From Paraflavitalea pollutisoli (GTDB lineage: Bacteria; Bacteroidota; Bacteroidia; Chitinophagales; Chitinophagaceae), in assembly GCF_029360705.1 (NCBI RefSeq), contig NZ_JARKMX010000001.1, forward strand, positions 186,001 through 250,000: 64,000 nucleotides of DNA, read 5' to 3'. This document shows, in pieces, positions 1-8,714 of the stretch (position 1 is the first letter of the stretch; every line of letters begins with the position of its first letter). The translations under genes were made by a program, and so were the position numbers. The notes below the pieces were generated by a model. It ran no database searches. It had not been told where the DNA came from and was given only the letters and a program-made list of their open reading frames with translations.

Positions 1-555
1 TTACTGAACTATTACGACGATGGGCGTGGAAAGAGTTGGTATAATCTTCAATTTAGCATGCATTACAATAGGATTGGTCTCAAGGATTTAGCCATTAAAT
101 ACCTCGAAAAAGCCATCCTGCAGAGTGAATCTAAAGAAATGGGAACCGATTTAGGTAAAGCCAACCTTATCGAATGCTATATCTACCTGGCTAACTTGCT
201 TTCCAATGACCTTTTAAGGAGTTGGAAATATCTACAGAAGGCGAAGAACCTTTCTACCACTAACTTCCTGAATGGAATATAAACCCATCAATATATACTA
301 TGAGTTGGGTAGATTCTCCGTGATGAATAAGTACTAGGTAGCGGAGGGATTAAAGGCTCTATTTCAATTCAAGGTAATGGGAGAAGATGTTAGCCCAGAC
401 GCTCACGGGATTCTTACAAGCGCACCAATTACCTCATAGGGAAGGCTTATACTTTACTTAAAGACTTCGCCCAGGCATAGAAGTATCTACTACTGGCGTC
501 GGCTGCTAAACCTGAAGACTAGGATAATAAGAAAGCTTTGGAACTACTCCCGTAA
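1..555 (+). pseudogene. Decayed TPR-repeat protein, 5' end outside the window
   Basis: The reading frame is open from base 1 and gives helix-rich TPR-like text (GLKDLAIKYLEKAI around 76-117) as far as a TAA at 280-282. Similar protein text then continues in other frames. From 275 it reads EYKPINIYYELGRFSVMNKY up to a TAG at 335-337, and further on it reads YLIGKAYTLLKDFAQA up to a TAG at 478-480. It then runs KYLLLASAAKPED to a TAG at 520-522 and ends at TAA 553-555. So at least two frameshifts and three in-frame TAG codons interrupt one ancestral gene. All three TAGs could be former CAG (Gln) codons. TPR segments of this sort are common in Bacteroidota sensor kinases and LuxR-type regulators, but no such output domain is visible here. 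Confident that it is broken; less sure of the original family. Confidence 0.7.
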
Positions 556-571
556 CACTGTGAAATTGTAT

Positions 572-589
572 TCGTTCCACGTGGAACGA
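572..589. promoter_or_regulatory. parS-like palindrome (putative ParB site)
   Basis: An 18-bp perfect palindrome with core GTTCCACGTGGAAC at 574-587. It fits the known parS pattern GTTnCACGTGnAAC. The same 14-bp core recurs at 1414-1427 and I did not find it elsewhere in the window. ParB itself is not encoded here. Confidence 0.7.
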
Positions 590-1211
590 TCCCATCGTCC
601 CCACTATAAACCCGTGGTATTCAAAAAACAGACAATCCCTCTATATAACATTATCCCTGGTAAAAATCACAATCGGACAACTTTCAACTCTAGTAAAACC
701 CTACCAATTCCAATATCTATAAGCAAGGTCCTCTCTGTGGTCGTTAAAAGGCCCACTAGCAATTCTCCCAACAATAAAGATCAAAGAAACCTATAGAAGG
801 TCCTGCAATCGATCGTCCAAATCCCAGGAGTCCGTACATACCAGAGGTAATTAAGACAAACAACACCTCCAAGACACACAAAAGAACAGCCCAACACCAG
901 GGTTATAGCACAGTGGTTCATCACATTCTTAAAACGAAGATTCACTCCACTCACATGAAAGACGTATATGTGTCCACCTTTCCAAATTAATACCATAGGG
1001 TAACAGGTACCTATAAAAAACTATCCGGTATATCTACATGACCCTACTACGGCTATCAGATAAGCCATTCAAACAGATATTAGAACATACATCACGCTAC
1101 GATTATTCACCTCCATATCATTCGACTGGTTATAAAACTGATGGCCCAGGCCCCAAAAATTTCACACAAGACCATCTTTTACTTGTCTACGAAAGAGAGG
1201 ATAAGCCGTAC

Positions 1212-1285
1212 ATAACCCGTAGATAAGCTGTAGATAAGCCGTAGATAAGCCGTCCTTATATAGATACGGCTTATCTACGGGTTAT
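1212..1285. repeat. Tandem 11-bp repeats flanked by a 17-bp inverted repeat
   Basis: Three adjacent copies of GTAGATAAGC(C/T) lie at 1219-1229, 1230-1240 and 1241-1251. A perfect 17-nt inverted repeat has arms at 1212-1228 and 1269-1285, the left arm overlapping the first copy. On the opposite strand each copy contains TTATCTAC(A/G), one base away from the DnaA-box consensus TTATCCACA. An 11-bp period would place the sites on the same face of the helix. Function is inferred only; it could also be a stable hairpin. Confidence 0.6.
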
Positions 1286-1413
1286 AACCATATCAACTAG
1301 AAAGTATCTACAGATTATCTAACATCATCATTCCAGTCCAGCGCCAACCAAAAAGCTAACAGAGGCAGAATTCGTTTCAGCTAATACCTTACTCTTACAG
1401 CCACAATAAATCA

Positions 1414-1427
1414 GTTCCACGTGGAAC
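1414..1427. promoter_or_regulatory. Second parS-like palindrome
   Basis: A perfect 14-bp palindrome GTTCCACGTGGAAC, identical in core to the copy at 574-587. It ends 43 bp before the mnmG start codon. Confidence 0.7.
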
Positions 1428-1456
1428 AGTGAAATAGAGAAACCCAGCTATTAGTG

Positions 1457-1464
1457 TAATTTTG
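1457..1464 (+). promoter_or_regulatory. -7 promoter element of mnmG
   Basis: TAATTTTG fits the Bacteroidota -7 element TAnnTTTG. It ends only six bases before the ATG at 1471, so the transcript would be leaderless or nearly so. No clear -33 TTTG is present at the usual spacing. Confidence 0.5.
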
Positions 1465-1470
1465 CACCCT

Positions 1471-3333
1471 ATGTTTCCAGAATACGATGTAATAGTAGCA
1501 GGTGCCGGACACGCGGGTTGCGAGGCAGCAGCAGCTGCAGCCAACCTTGGCTCAAAGGTCCTTTTGATAACCATGAACATGCAGACCATCGCACAGATGA
1601 GCTGCAATCCTGCCATGGGCGGAATCGCAAAAGGTCAAATAGTGAGAGAAATCGATGCTATAGGAGGATACTCCGGTATAGTGTCTGATAAAAGTATGAT
1701 CCAATTCCGCATGCTCAACAAGAGCAAAGGACCAGCGATGTGGAGTCCAAGAACCCAAAATGACCGCATGCTCTTCGCTGCTACCTGGCGGGAAATGCTC
1801 GAACTAACTCCCAACGTTGACTTCTACCAGGATATGGTCAAGTCTCTCCTGATAAAAGACAAAAGAGCTTGTGGTGTTATCACCGGGTTAGGACATGAAA
1901 TAAAAGCCAAGTCGGTAGTGATCACCAGCGGAACTTTTCTCAATGGGGTCATCCACATTGGAGAAAAACGTTTCGGCGGGGGTAGAGTAGCAGAGACAGC
2001 CGCCACTGGTATCACAGAACAACTGGTTGAACTGGGCTTCGAAAGTGATCGGTTAAAGACCGGAACTCCTCCCCGTGTTGATGGTCGTAGTTTGAACTAC
2101 GCTAAAATGGAGGAGCAAAAAGGGGACGAGGAAATTGTCGGGTTCTCTTACAAACATGTAGCAAAACCTACCGAACAAAGAAGTTGCTGGATCACCTATA
2201 CAAATCAGGATGTGCATGACATCCTCAAAACCGGGTTCGATCGCAGTCCTATGTACACCGGCCGAATTGAAGGTGTAGGGCCAAGGTATTGCCCAAGCAT
2301 TGAAGACAAGATCAATCGCTTCGCCGAAAGAGACAGACACCAGTTATTCATAGAACCGGAAGGCTGGAACACTGTTGAAATATATGTCAACGGCTTCTCT
2401 ACCTCCCTACCAGAAGATGTACAATACAAGGCGCTGCAGACTGTACCGGGTTTTGAGACTGTAAGAATGTTTCGTCCTGGCTATGCCATCGAGTATGACT
2501 ACTTTCCACCTACTCAACTTACTCATGCACTTGAAACCAAGATCATCAGCAACCTATTCTTCGCAGGACAGATTAACGGAACGACCGGATATGAAGAAGC
2601 CGCATGCCAGGGATTGATGGCAGGTATCAACGCCCACCAAAAAGCAAGAGCCTTGGAACCAGTTATTCTGAAAAGGAGTGATGCCTACATTGGTGTACTG
2701 ATAGATGATCTGATAAGCAAGGGTACCGAAGAACCCTACCGCATGTTTACCTCACGTGCGGAATACAGGACCTTGTTAAGACAAGACAATGCGGATTTAC
2801 GTTTGACAGAACTCAGCTACAAGCTGGGCCTGGCCGATCAGCAGCGAATGGATAAAGTCATCGAAAAAAGGGAAGGCACCGAAAAGATAAAATCCATACT
2901 AAAAGACCTATCGCTGGATCCTTTGGAGGCTGATGAATTTCTCCAGTCGAAAAACTCAGCTCCGATGCCCCACAAACAAAAAAGTCTCCAGGTCTTGCTT
3001 CGTCCCAATATATCACTGGTCGACATGCAGCAACAGCTGCCCACAATAAAAAACGCTCTGGTAGGTTTTGACCGCGATGCTATCGAGCAGGCAGAAATAC
3101 AGATCAAGTACGACGTCTATATCGAGAAAGAAAAAGAGATCGTAAAAAGAATGAGCCAGCTCGAAGACCTGGTAATACCAGATAGCTTTGACTATGCACG
3201 GGTGGCTGCACTCTCCAATGAAGCTTTGCAAAAATTCAAACGCATACGTCCACGAACACTTGGACAGGCAAGCCGCATCAGTGGTGTTAATCCAAGCGAT
3301 GTTCAAATTCTAATGGTCTATATGGGACGTTAG
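1471..3333 (+). CDS. mnmG: tRNA uridine-5-carboxymethylaminomethyl modification enzyme MnmG
   Basis: FAD-dependent partner of MnmE that puts the carboxymethylaminomethyl group on the wobble uridine of certain tRNAs. The protein is 620 aa, close to the usual 620-630. The N-terminus carries the dinucleotide-binding motif GAGHAGCEAA at residues 11-20, followed by the family signatures CNPAMGGIAKG near 45-55, RFGGGR near 167 and FAGQINGTTGYEEA near 363. An in-frame TTG at 1462 would add three residues but lies inside the promoter element, so the ATG at 1471 is preferred. The gene often sits beside oriC (its old name is gidA), which fits the parS sites just upstream. A strong bidirectional terminator follows. 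Confidence 0.95.
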   Translation: MFPEYDVIVAGAGHAGCEAAAAAANLGSKVLLITMNMQTIAQMSCNPAMGGIAKGQIVREIDAIGGYSGIVSDKSMIQFRMLNKSKGPAMWSPRTQNDRMLFAATWREMLELTPNVDFYQDMVKSLLIKDKRACGVITGLGHEIKAKSVVITSGTFLNGVIHIGEKRFGGGRVAETAATGITEQLVELGFESDRLKTGTPPRVDGRSLNYAKMEEQKGDEEIVGFSYKHVAKPTEQRSCWITYTNQDVHDILKTGFDRSPMYTGRIEGVGPRYCPSIEDKINRFAERDRHQLFIEPEGWNTVEIYVNGFSTSLPEDVQYKALQTVPGFETVRMFRPGYAIEYDYFPPTQLTHALETKIISNLFFAGQINGTTGYEEAACQGLMAGINAHQKARALEPVILKRSDAYIGVLIDDLISKGTEEPYRMFTSRAEYRTLLRQDNADLRLTELSYKLGLADQQRMDKVIEKREGTEKIKSILKDLSLDPLEADEFLQSKNSAPMPHKQKSLQVLLRPNISLVDMQQQLPTIKNALVGFDRDAIEQAEIQIKYDVYIEKEKEIVKRMSQLEDLVIPDSFDYARVAALSNEALQKFKRIRPRTLGQASRISGVNPSDVQILMVYMGR

Positions 3334-3340
3334 CCTAAGA

Positions 3341-3392
3341 GCAATAAAAAAAGTCACCAGCGCATCTGTGCCCTGGTGACTTTTTTTATTGC
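3341..3392. terminator. Bidirectional terminator between mnmG and msrC
   Basis: Perfect 20-nt inverted repeat (3341-3360 and 3373-3392) with a GTCACCAG/CTGGTGAC core and A and T runs on either side. It serves both convergent genes. Confidence 0.9.
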
Positions 3393-3401
3393 ACACAAAA
3401 A

Positions 3402-3875
3402 TTAAAAAGCAATCTCCTCTACGATCTCCTCCAGGAACTTTGCATCCACAACATCAAACTCGTTCAACGCACTACTGTCCACATCCAATACCGCCACGAC
3501 CTTTCCATCACGCATTACCGGAACTACAATCTCTGACCTGGATAAACTACTGCAAGCAATGTGACCAGGAAACTTTTCGACATCAGGAACAATCAATGTT
3601 TTTTGCTGCTCCCAACTGCTACCGCAAACACCTTTTCCAAAACGAATACGCGTACAGGCAACTGGTCCCTGAAATGGTCCCAGCACCAGCTCGTCATTTT
3701 TCACCAGGTAGAACCCGACCCAAAACCAACCGAACTGTTCCTTCAGCGCGGCCACAACATTTGCGAGGTTGGCTACCAAATCCGGTTCGCCGTCCAGTAA
3801 ACCTTTTATCTGTGGTATAAGAACTTCATATTGCTCTTCCTTACTTCCCTCCGCCAAAACCAAATCTTCTGCCAT
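3402..3875 (-). CDS. msrC: Free methionine-(R)-sulfoxide reductase (GAF-domain fRMsr)
   Basis: Reduces free L-methionine-(R)-sulfoxide with a thioredoxin-type donor in the cytoplasm. The 157-aa protein is a single GAF domain. The three cysteines of the family are present at 74, 84 and 108 (VACTRIRFGKGVC and GHIACSS), spaced exactly as Cys84, Cys94 and Cys118 of the E. coli enzyme YebR. It also has the typical FWVGFYL strand near residue 51 and DVDS near 131. It is convergent with mnmG and reads in the same direction as nadA, 102 bp downstream of it. Confidence 0.92.
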   Translation of the reverse strand: MAEDLVLAEGSKEEQYEVLIPQIKGLLDGEPDLVANLANVVAALKEQFGWFWVGFYLVKNDELVLGPFQGPVACTRIRFGKGVCGSSWEQQKTLIVPDVEKFPGHIACSSLSRSEIVVPVMRDGKVVAVLDVDSSALNEFDVVDAKFLEEIVEEIAF

Positions 3876-3923
3876 AATAAACTTATTAACTTACATTAGT
3901 ATTAAATATAATATAATTAGGCT

Positions 3924-3973
3924 ATATCCACATTTCCTCTACCATATCCACTTTTTCCTTTCCACTATCCACA
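3924..3973 (+). promoter_or_regulatory. Three DnaA-box-like 9-mers between msrC and nadA
   Basis: ATATCCACA (3924-3932), ATATCCACT (3944-3952) and CTATCCACA (3965-3973) lie in the same orientation about 20 bp apart, next to an A+T-rich stretch. The first and third differ from TTATCCACA by one base, the second by two. They may belong with the larger cluster at 5041-5789. Confidence 0.45.
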
Positions 3974-3977
3974 ATGC

Positions 3978-4988
3978 TTACAACCCATACTTTGCGCTGA
4001 TCTCCAACATTCGCTCTATTGGTTTACGGGCAGCCAAACGCAATTGTTCGTTCATAGTTATTTCAGGCAGCTCATACTCCATGCACAAGTAAAGCTTTTC
4101 GAGTGTATTCAACTTCATGTGTGGACAATCATTGCAGGCGCAACTATTATCCGGAGGCGCAGGAATAAACGTCTTATCCGGCCTCGCCTTCTGCATTTGG
4201 TGCAAAATCCCTGTTTCTGTAGCGACGATATACTCCTTTGCGTCATCTTCCTGACTGTACTTCAATAATCCAGTCGTAGAGCCTATAAAATCGGCGATCC
4301 TAAGAATTGGCTCCTCACACTCAGGGTGGGCTATGATCTTCGCCTGAGGGTGCCTTATTTTGAGTCTGGTGATCTTCTCCAGACTAAATATCTCGTGCAC
4401 CATGCAAGCGCCATTCCAAAGGACCATGTTCCTACCGGTTTTCTTGATCAGGTAAGATCCCAGATTTTTATCAGGCGCAAAAATGATGGGTTGATCGACA
4501 GGAATGCTCTCCACAATCTTCTCGGCGTTGCTAGACGTGCATATGATGTCACTAAGGGCCTTAATATCCGCCGTGCAATTGATGTAGGATATAACCAGAT
4601 GATCCGGGTGTTGGGCCTTAAATTGCCTAAAGAGATCAGGCGGAGCACTATCTGCCAGGGAACAACCTGCCTTAAGATCCGGCAACAACACTTTTTTGTT
4701 CGGATTCAAAATTTTCGCCGTCTCAGCCATAAAGTGCACACCCGCAAATACGATGATATCAGCGTCGGTCTTCTCGGCCTTTTGCGCTAATCCAAGGCTA
4801 TCCCCGATATAATCGGCAACATCCTGAATATCAGGCTCCTGGTAATAGTGCGCCAGCACGATCGCATTTTTCTCTTTTTTCAATCGCTCGATCTCACCAA
4901 ACAAATCAATTGTCGGATCAACTTCAACATCTAAAAATCCTCTGTTGCTGATATTCTCTTTTGCTTCTCCTATGTGTATATCTCCCAT
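3978..4988 (-). CDS. nadA: Quinolinate synthase NadA
   Basis: Condenses iminoaspartate with dihydroxyacetone phosphate to quinolinate, the second step of de novo NAD synthesis. It is a 4Fe-4S enzyme. The 336-aa protein has the family start [20 protein letters not shown] near residue 45. The cluster cysteines are Cys109 (KAGCSLAD), Cys195 (NGACMVHE) and the C-terminal CACNDCP group (283-288). nadB and nadC are not adjacent. A separate nicotinamide-riboside salvage pair (pnuC and a NadR-type kinase) lies near 29 kb. Confidence 0.96.
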   Translation of the reverse strand: MGDIHIGEAKENISNRGFLDVEVDPTIDLFGEIERLKKEKNAIVLAHYYQEPDIQDVADYIGDSLGLAQKAEKTDADIIVFAGVHFMAETAKILNPNKKVLLPDLKAGCSLADSAPPDLFRQFKAQHPDHLVISYINCTADIKALSDIICTSSNAEKIVESIPVDQPIIFAPDKNLGSYLIKKTGRNMVLWNGACMVHEIFSLEKITRLKIRHPQAKIIAHPECEEPILRIADFIGSTTGLLKYSQEDDAKEYIVATETGILHQMQKARPDKTFIPAPPDNSCACNDCPHMKLNTLEKLYLCMEYELPEITMNEQLRLAARKPIERMLEISAKYGL

Positions 4989-5858
4989 AGTATTTATTAT
5001 TACTTCTATTATTTTTAAAATAACCTATTACTATTACGGCTGTGGATTCGTGGATAAAACGTCGCGTCCAATTTTTGGTAAAGTTACAACAACCCGTTTA
5101 TCCACTGTTTTCCACAATTCATTAACAATCAGAATATCCCGCTGGTTGCGGTTCTCAGGCGGTTTTCCACCTTGGTGGATTAAAAAAGTACGGTATAAAA
5201 ACATCCTATTCACAACGCAATTTTAGTGTTAATGGAGATAGAATAACTATCGGTTTTTATACAGGGCTTGGAACCTGTCCGCGCTCTCCGTAACTTCTTA
5301 CCCAACTATCCACGAAATCCAAGGTATCAAATCCGGGGTTTTCCACTGTAATCGGGAGTTATTAACGAAAGTCCGGGGAAACTGTTTCCACATGGACGTT
5401 TCACGTAAAAATCCACCCCCACAGACAGTAAAAACCACAAAAAAACTGGTTATAGCCCATCGATGTTAATAACACCTTGTTGCAGGTAGCATCAACCAAC
5501 TGTTCAAAAGCAATTCTCTCCTCTAACTAGCCGAAATAATCATACCTGCGGAAAATGGGACACTGGTTTGTCTAAAATCCCAGGAAAATCACAATAGGAA
5601 ATAAACAATAGTGCCTGGTACTGGCGGAGATGTTCTCTAAAAAAAGCGCACCTGACCACCGTATAAGGTCAAAGCTCCTGCAGGAGCTGCCAACAGGCTG
5701 TAAAATAGTGATTGACGGATAATAATAATTGTCATTACCTCAACATCATAAAACGCTGTGTTGGTGCATATTTGACCCTGTTTTCCACAATTTGTTCATA
5801 ATAATTTTTACCCTATTTTTGCCATCCCCTTAAAACAATGGGAGTAACATAATATTAT
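4989..5858. other. 870-bp gene-free stretch with DnaA-box-like motifs (candidate oriC)
   Basis: No credible gene here. Near-consensus DnaA boxes are visible: CGTGGATAA (5049-5057, reverse), TTATCCACT (5098-5106), TTTTCCACA (5108-5116), TTTTCCACC (5163-5171), CTATCCACG (5306-5314), TTTTCCACT (5339-5347), GTTTCCACA (5384-5392) and TTTTCCACA (5781-5789). Five or six of these lie within 350 bp. A half-degenerate parS-like site, GTTTCACGTAAAAA, is at 5398-5411. A+T-rich runs border both ends (4989-5035 and 5720-5850). Candidate replication origin; inferred from motifs and neighbours. Confidence 0.55.
5791..5821 (+). promoter_or_regulatory. Promoter of ppiD
   Basis: TTTG at 5791-5794, a 19-bp spacer, then TATTTTTG at 5814-5821. 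This is an exact fit to the Bacteroidota -33/-7 promoter, 37 bp upstream of the ATG. Confidence 0.7.
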
Positions 5859-7982
5859 ATGGCTATTATTCAGACCATTCGTGACAAAGCCGCATGGATC
5901 ATTATCGCAGCGATTGCTTTAGCATTGATCGCCTTCATCGTTCAGGATGCATTTAGTGGAAGAGGTGGAGGATTGTTCAGTGGCCAATCAACTACGCTCG
6001 GAAAGATAGACGGAACCAAGGTTGATTACATCGAGTTTGAGAAAAAGCTTGCGCAGGCAGAAGCCAACTATACAGCCAGTGGACAACCTGTAGATGAAAA
6101 CACACGTCAGCAGATCCGTGAGAGCCTTTGGAATGAGTATGTGGAAAACGCGGTACTTGACAAAGAAATGGACAAGCTTGGCTTTGAGTTAAGCGATAAG
6201 GAAAAGTCTGATATAATATATGGAGCTAATCCTCCTCAGCAATTGCGTCAGCAGTTTACCAATGAGCAAGGTGTGTACGATGTTAATGCTGCCTATAATG
6301 CAATTAAATCACTGAAGAAAGGATCAAATGAATATAACAGCTTTTGGGGCCAGTTCGTACCCGCGTTGGCTAAACAACGTATCCGTGAGAAATTCGTGGG
6401 TATGATCGCCAAGAGCTACTATGTTCCAAAATGGCTCATTGAAAAAAGAAATGCAGACAACAGCCAGGTCTCCAGCATTTCGTATGTTAATATACCTTAC
6501 ATCACCATCTCGGACTCTACCATTAAAGTAACCGACGCTGATATTCAAAAGTATATCGATGAGCGCAAAGAGGCTTTCAAACAAGAAAAATCACGTGGTA
6601 TCGAATATGTCATGGTCAACGCTGCCCCCAGTGCTGCGGATTCTGCGGAAGTGCTTGCCCGTGTGGAGAAACTGAGAGATTCTTTCGCAACGACCAGCGA
6701 CGTGAAAAGCTTCCTCGTTCGTGAGAACAGCCAAACAGCTTATTATGATGGAAACATTTCCCGTAAAGAAATCAAGATTGAAAAAATCGACTCCATTGTA
6801 AAAACACCCGTAGGTGGTGTGTATGGACCTTACCTGGATGGCGGTTCTTATACGCTGGCACGTGTAATCAGCGCGACACAGTGGCCCGATAGTGTAAAGA
6901 TCCGTCACATCCTGATTGGCACCAGCACACAAGACCCACGTACCGGCGAATTTGTTCCTATCAGATTAGACTCTACAGCACAGCGTATTGCTGACAGTGT
7001 TGAATTGGCTATCCGTGGCGGTGCTAGTTTCGACACTCTTTGTCGCAAATATTCTGACGACGGTAACAAAGAAACCGGTGGTGTGTATGAAAATGTAGTT
7101 ACCGGTCGTATGGTGGCTGAATTCAACAATTTCATTTTTGGTAATCCTACGGGAACCAAAGGCGTAGTGAAAACCCAGTTCGGATACCATTATGTGGAAA
7201 TCCTCTCTCAGAAAGGATCTTCTCCTGCCTACAATATTGCCTATTTCACTCAACCGGTTTATCCCAGTGAACTGACCACTAATACTGCTCACCAGTTAGC
7301 ATCAACTTTTGCTGCTGAGAGCCGTAACAAACAACAATTTGAAGATAACATCAAAAAGCAGGGTCTTAATAAGTTCAATGCTTATGACATTGCTCCGCTC
7401 GAGGCAAATATTCCTGGTATCGGTACCAGCCGTGAACTGGTTCGTTGGGTATATAACGACGCCAAACTCGGCGATGTCGCCAATCAGCCATTCTTCATCG
7501 GCGACAAATACATTGTTCCGATTCTTGTTAACAGCTACGAAAAAGGAACAATATCTGTAGAAAGAGCAAGACCTATGCTGGAAGCACGTATCCGTAATCA
7601 AAAGAAAGCGGAACAAATTGTTCAGAAAGTAGGTACACCTGCATCACTGGAGGCAATTACTACAGCCATGAACCAGCCTGTGCAACAGCTGGATAGCATT
7701 CAGTTTTCTTCGCCTTATATTCCAAACCTCGGCAATGAAAGCAGGCTTATGGGCGCCGCTTTCAACAAGAACTACCAGGGCAAGGTATCTGATCCTATTT
7801 TTGGAGAGATTGGGGTTTACTATATCAAGGTAAATAGTATCAGTGCTCTTCCTGGTGTTGGTCTGGATGTCAAGACCCAGCAACAGATGGCAGCCCAGCA
7901 AGCTCAGCGCATGGGATACCTGGTAATCGAAACGCTTAAGCGCGCAGCAGACATTACTGATAATCGGTATAAGTTCTACTAA
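5859..7982 (+). CDS. ppiD: PpiD-type membrane-anchored peptidyl-prolyl isomerase
   Basis: Periplasmic foldase thought to help newly exported proteins leave the Sec translocon. The 707-aa protein has one N-terminal membrane anchor (about residues 12-30, AAWIIIAAIALALIAFIV), a SurA-N-like chaperone region, and a parvulin domain at about 347-450 (SVKIRHILIG through FGYHYVEIL). A further helical region of about 230 residues follows. The size and order match Bacteroidota SurA/PpiD proteins. The gene stands alone with its own promoter and a terminator after it. Confidence 0.88.
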   Translation: MAIIQTIRDKAAWIIIAAIALALIAFIVQDAFSGRGGGLFSGQSTTLGKIDGTKVDYIEFEKKLAQAEANYTASGQPVDENTRQQIRESLWNEYVENAVLDKEMDKLGFELSDKEKSDIIYGANPPQQLRQQFTNEQGVYDVNAAYNAIKSLKKGSNEYNSFWGQFVPALAKQRIREKFVGMIAKSYYVPKWLIEKRNADNSQVSSISYVNIPYITISDSTIKVTDADIQKYIDERKEAFKQEKSRGIEYVMVNAAPSAADSAEVLARVEKLRDSFATTSDVKSFLVRENSQTAYYDGNISRKEIKIEKIDSIVKTPVGGVYGPYLDGGSYTLARVISATQWPDSVKIRHILIGTSTQDPRTGEFVPIRLDSTAQRIADSVELAIRGGASFDTLCRKYSDDGNKETGGVYENVVTGRMVAEFNNFIFGNPTGTKGVVKTQFGYHYVEILSQKGSSPAYNIAYFTQPVYPSELTTNTAHQLASTFAAESRNKQQFEDNIKKQGLNKFNAYDIAPLEANIPGIGTSRELVRWVYNDAKLGDVANQPFFIGDKYIVPILVNSYEKGTISVERARPMLEARIRNQKKAEQIVQKVGTPASLEAITTAMNQPVQQLDSIQFSSPYIPNLGNESRLMGAAFNKNYQGKVSDPIFGEIGVYYIKVNSISALPGVGLDVKTQQQMAAQQAQRMGYLVIETLKRAADITDNRYKFY

Positions 7983-8008
7983 ACAATTCTAGTCTATAAT
8001 ATTATGGG

Positions 8009-8052
8009 AATCCCGTTCCGAAGCGTAAAGCTGGAGAACGGGATTTTCATTT
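8009..8052 (+). terminator. Terminator after ppiD
   Basis: Perfect 10-bp stem (AATCCCGTTC at 8009-8018, GAACGGGATT at 8036-8045) followed by a T-rich tail. Confidence 0.8.
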
Positions 8053-8097
8053 TGACTATAATCCGTCGTTTTGCTTTCTTATCAACCAATTACGCTG

Positions 8098-8105
8098 TAA
8101 CTTTG
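8098..8105 (+). promoter_or_regulatory. -7 promoter element before the DUF2480 gene
   Basis: TAACTTTG matches TAnnTTTG, 25 bp upstream of the ATG at 8131. The nearest upstream TTTG (8070-8073) is 24 bp away, a little longer than usual. Confidence 0.45.
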
Positions 8106-8130
8106 TTATTATTCCGAAACAGCGTATTGC

Positions 8131-8637
8131 ATGAGTGAAGAAATCGTCAATAAAATAGCGGCCAGTGGGCTCATCACCTTGGATCTGGAGGAATACTACC
8201 CAAAAGAAGAGATTTCAGTATTTGACCTGCAACCTCATCTTTTCATGGGAATGATTCTCAAGGAAAAGGATTTTAGAGCCACCTTGCAACAATACGACTG
8301 GTCTGTTTATCAGGATAAAATAGTGGCAGTAACCTGCTCGGCTGATGCCATTATTCCCATGTGGGCATATATGCTGGTAGCCACTTATCTGCAGCCTGTA
8401 TCAAAAGACATTGTTTTTGGAGACGAAAAAACGGCCAGGCAACAAATATTCCTCAGGAATATATCGGCGATACCTACCGATGCTTTTATGGATCAACGGA
8501 TAGTCGTAAAAGGATGCGGTGATATACCCATCGGAGAGTTTGCCTACCTGGAGATAACCAGGAAATTGAGACCTGTAGCGAAAAGTATCATGTACGGAGA
8601 ACCTTGTAGCACGGTTCCCATTTATAAAAAGAAATGA
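8131..8637 (+). CDS. DUF2480 family protein
   Basis: A 168-aa cytoplasmic protein with no signal peptide or membrane segment. It matches the Bacteroidota-restricted DUF2480 family as I remember it, including the C-terminal GEPCSTVPIYK ending and the central VAVTCSADAIIPMWAYML segment near residue 65. Conserved cysteines occur near 68, 132 and 161. No function is established for the family. It is a single gene with its own promoter and terminator, upstream of cydAB. Confidence 0.75.
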   Translation: MSEEIVNKIAASGLITLDLEEYYPKEEISVFDLQPHLFMGMILKEKDFRATLQQYDWSVYQDKIVAVTCSADAIIPMWAYMLVATYLQPVSKDIVFGDEKTARQQIFLRNISAIPTDAFMDQRIVVKGCGDIPIGEFAYLEITRKLRPVAKSIMYGEPCSTVPIYKKK

Positions 8638-8647
8638 TTGCATAAAC

Positions 8648-8677
8648 GTCCTGCCATATTTGGTGGGACTTTTTTTT
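8648..8677 (+). terminator. Terminator after the DUF2480 gene
   Basis: A 9-bp stem with two G-T pairs (8648-8656 and 8661-8669) and a run of eight T. Confidence 0.8.
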
Positions 8678-8714
8678 ATAGGAAAAATGCATTGTAACAG
8701 AAACATTTCTTCCC

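Larger units (their letters stand above)
556..1456. other. Gene-free stretch upstream of mnmG
   Basis: About 900 bases with no convincing gene. The short open frames here have no recognisable protein character. It holds two parS-like palindromes (572-589 and 1414-1427), a tandem 11-bp repeat with a flanking inverted repeat (1212-1285), and several scattered copies of a TATCTAC(A/G) motif, for example at 1030-1038 and 1304-1312. Confidence 0.7.

Noticed and set aside
560-1226. Short open frames at 560-796 and 1038-1226
   Set aside because: Translations look random, with no start signals, and they overlap the parS site and the repeat array.
1212-1285. CRISPR array
   Set aside because: The 11-bp units are directly adjacent with no spacers, and no cas genes are present.
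5398-5411. Third parS site
   Set aside because: GTTTCACGTAAAAA matches only one half of the palindrome and differs at two of 14 positions.
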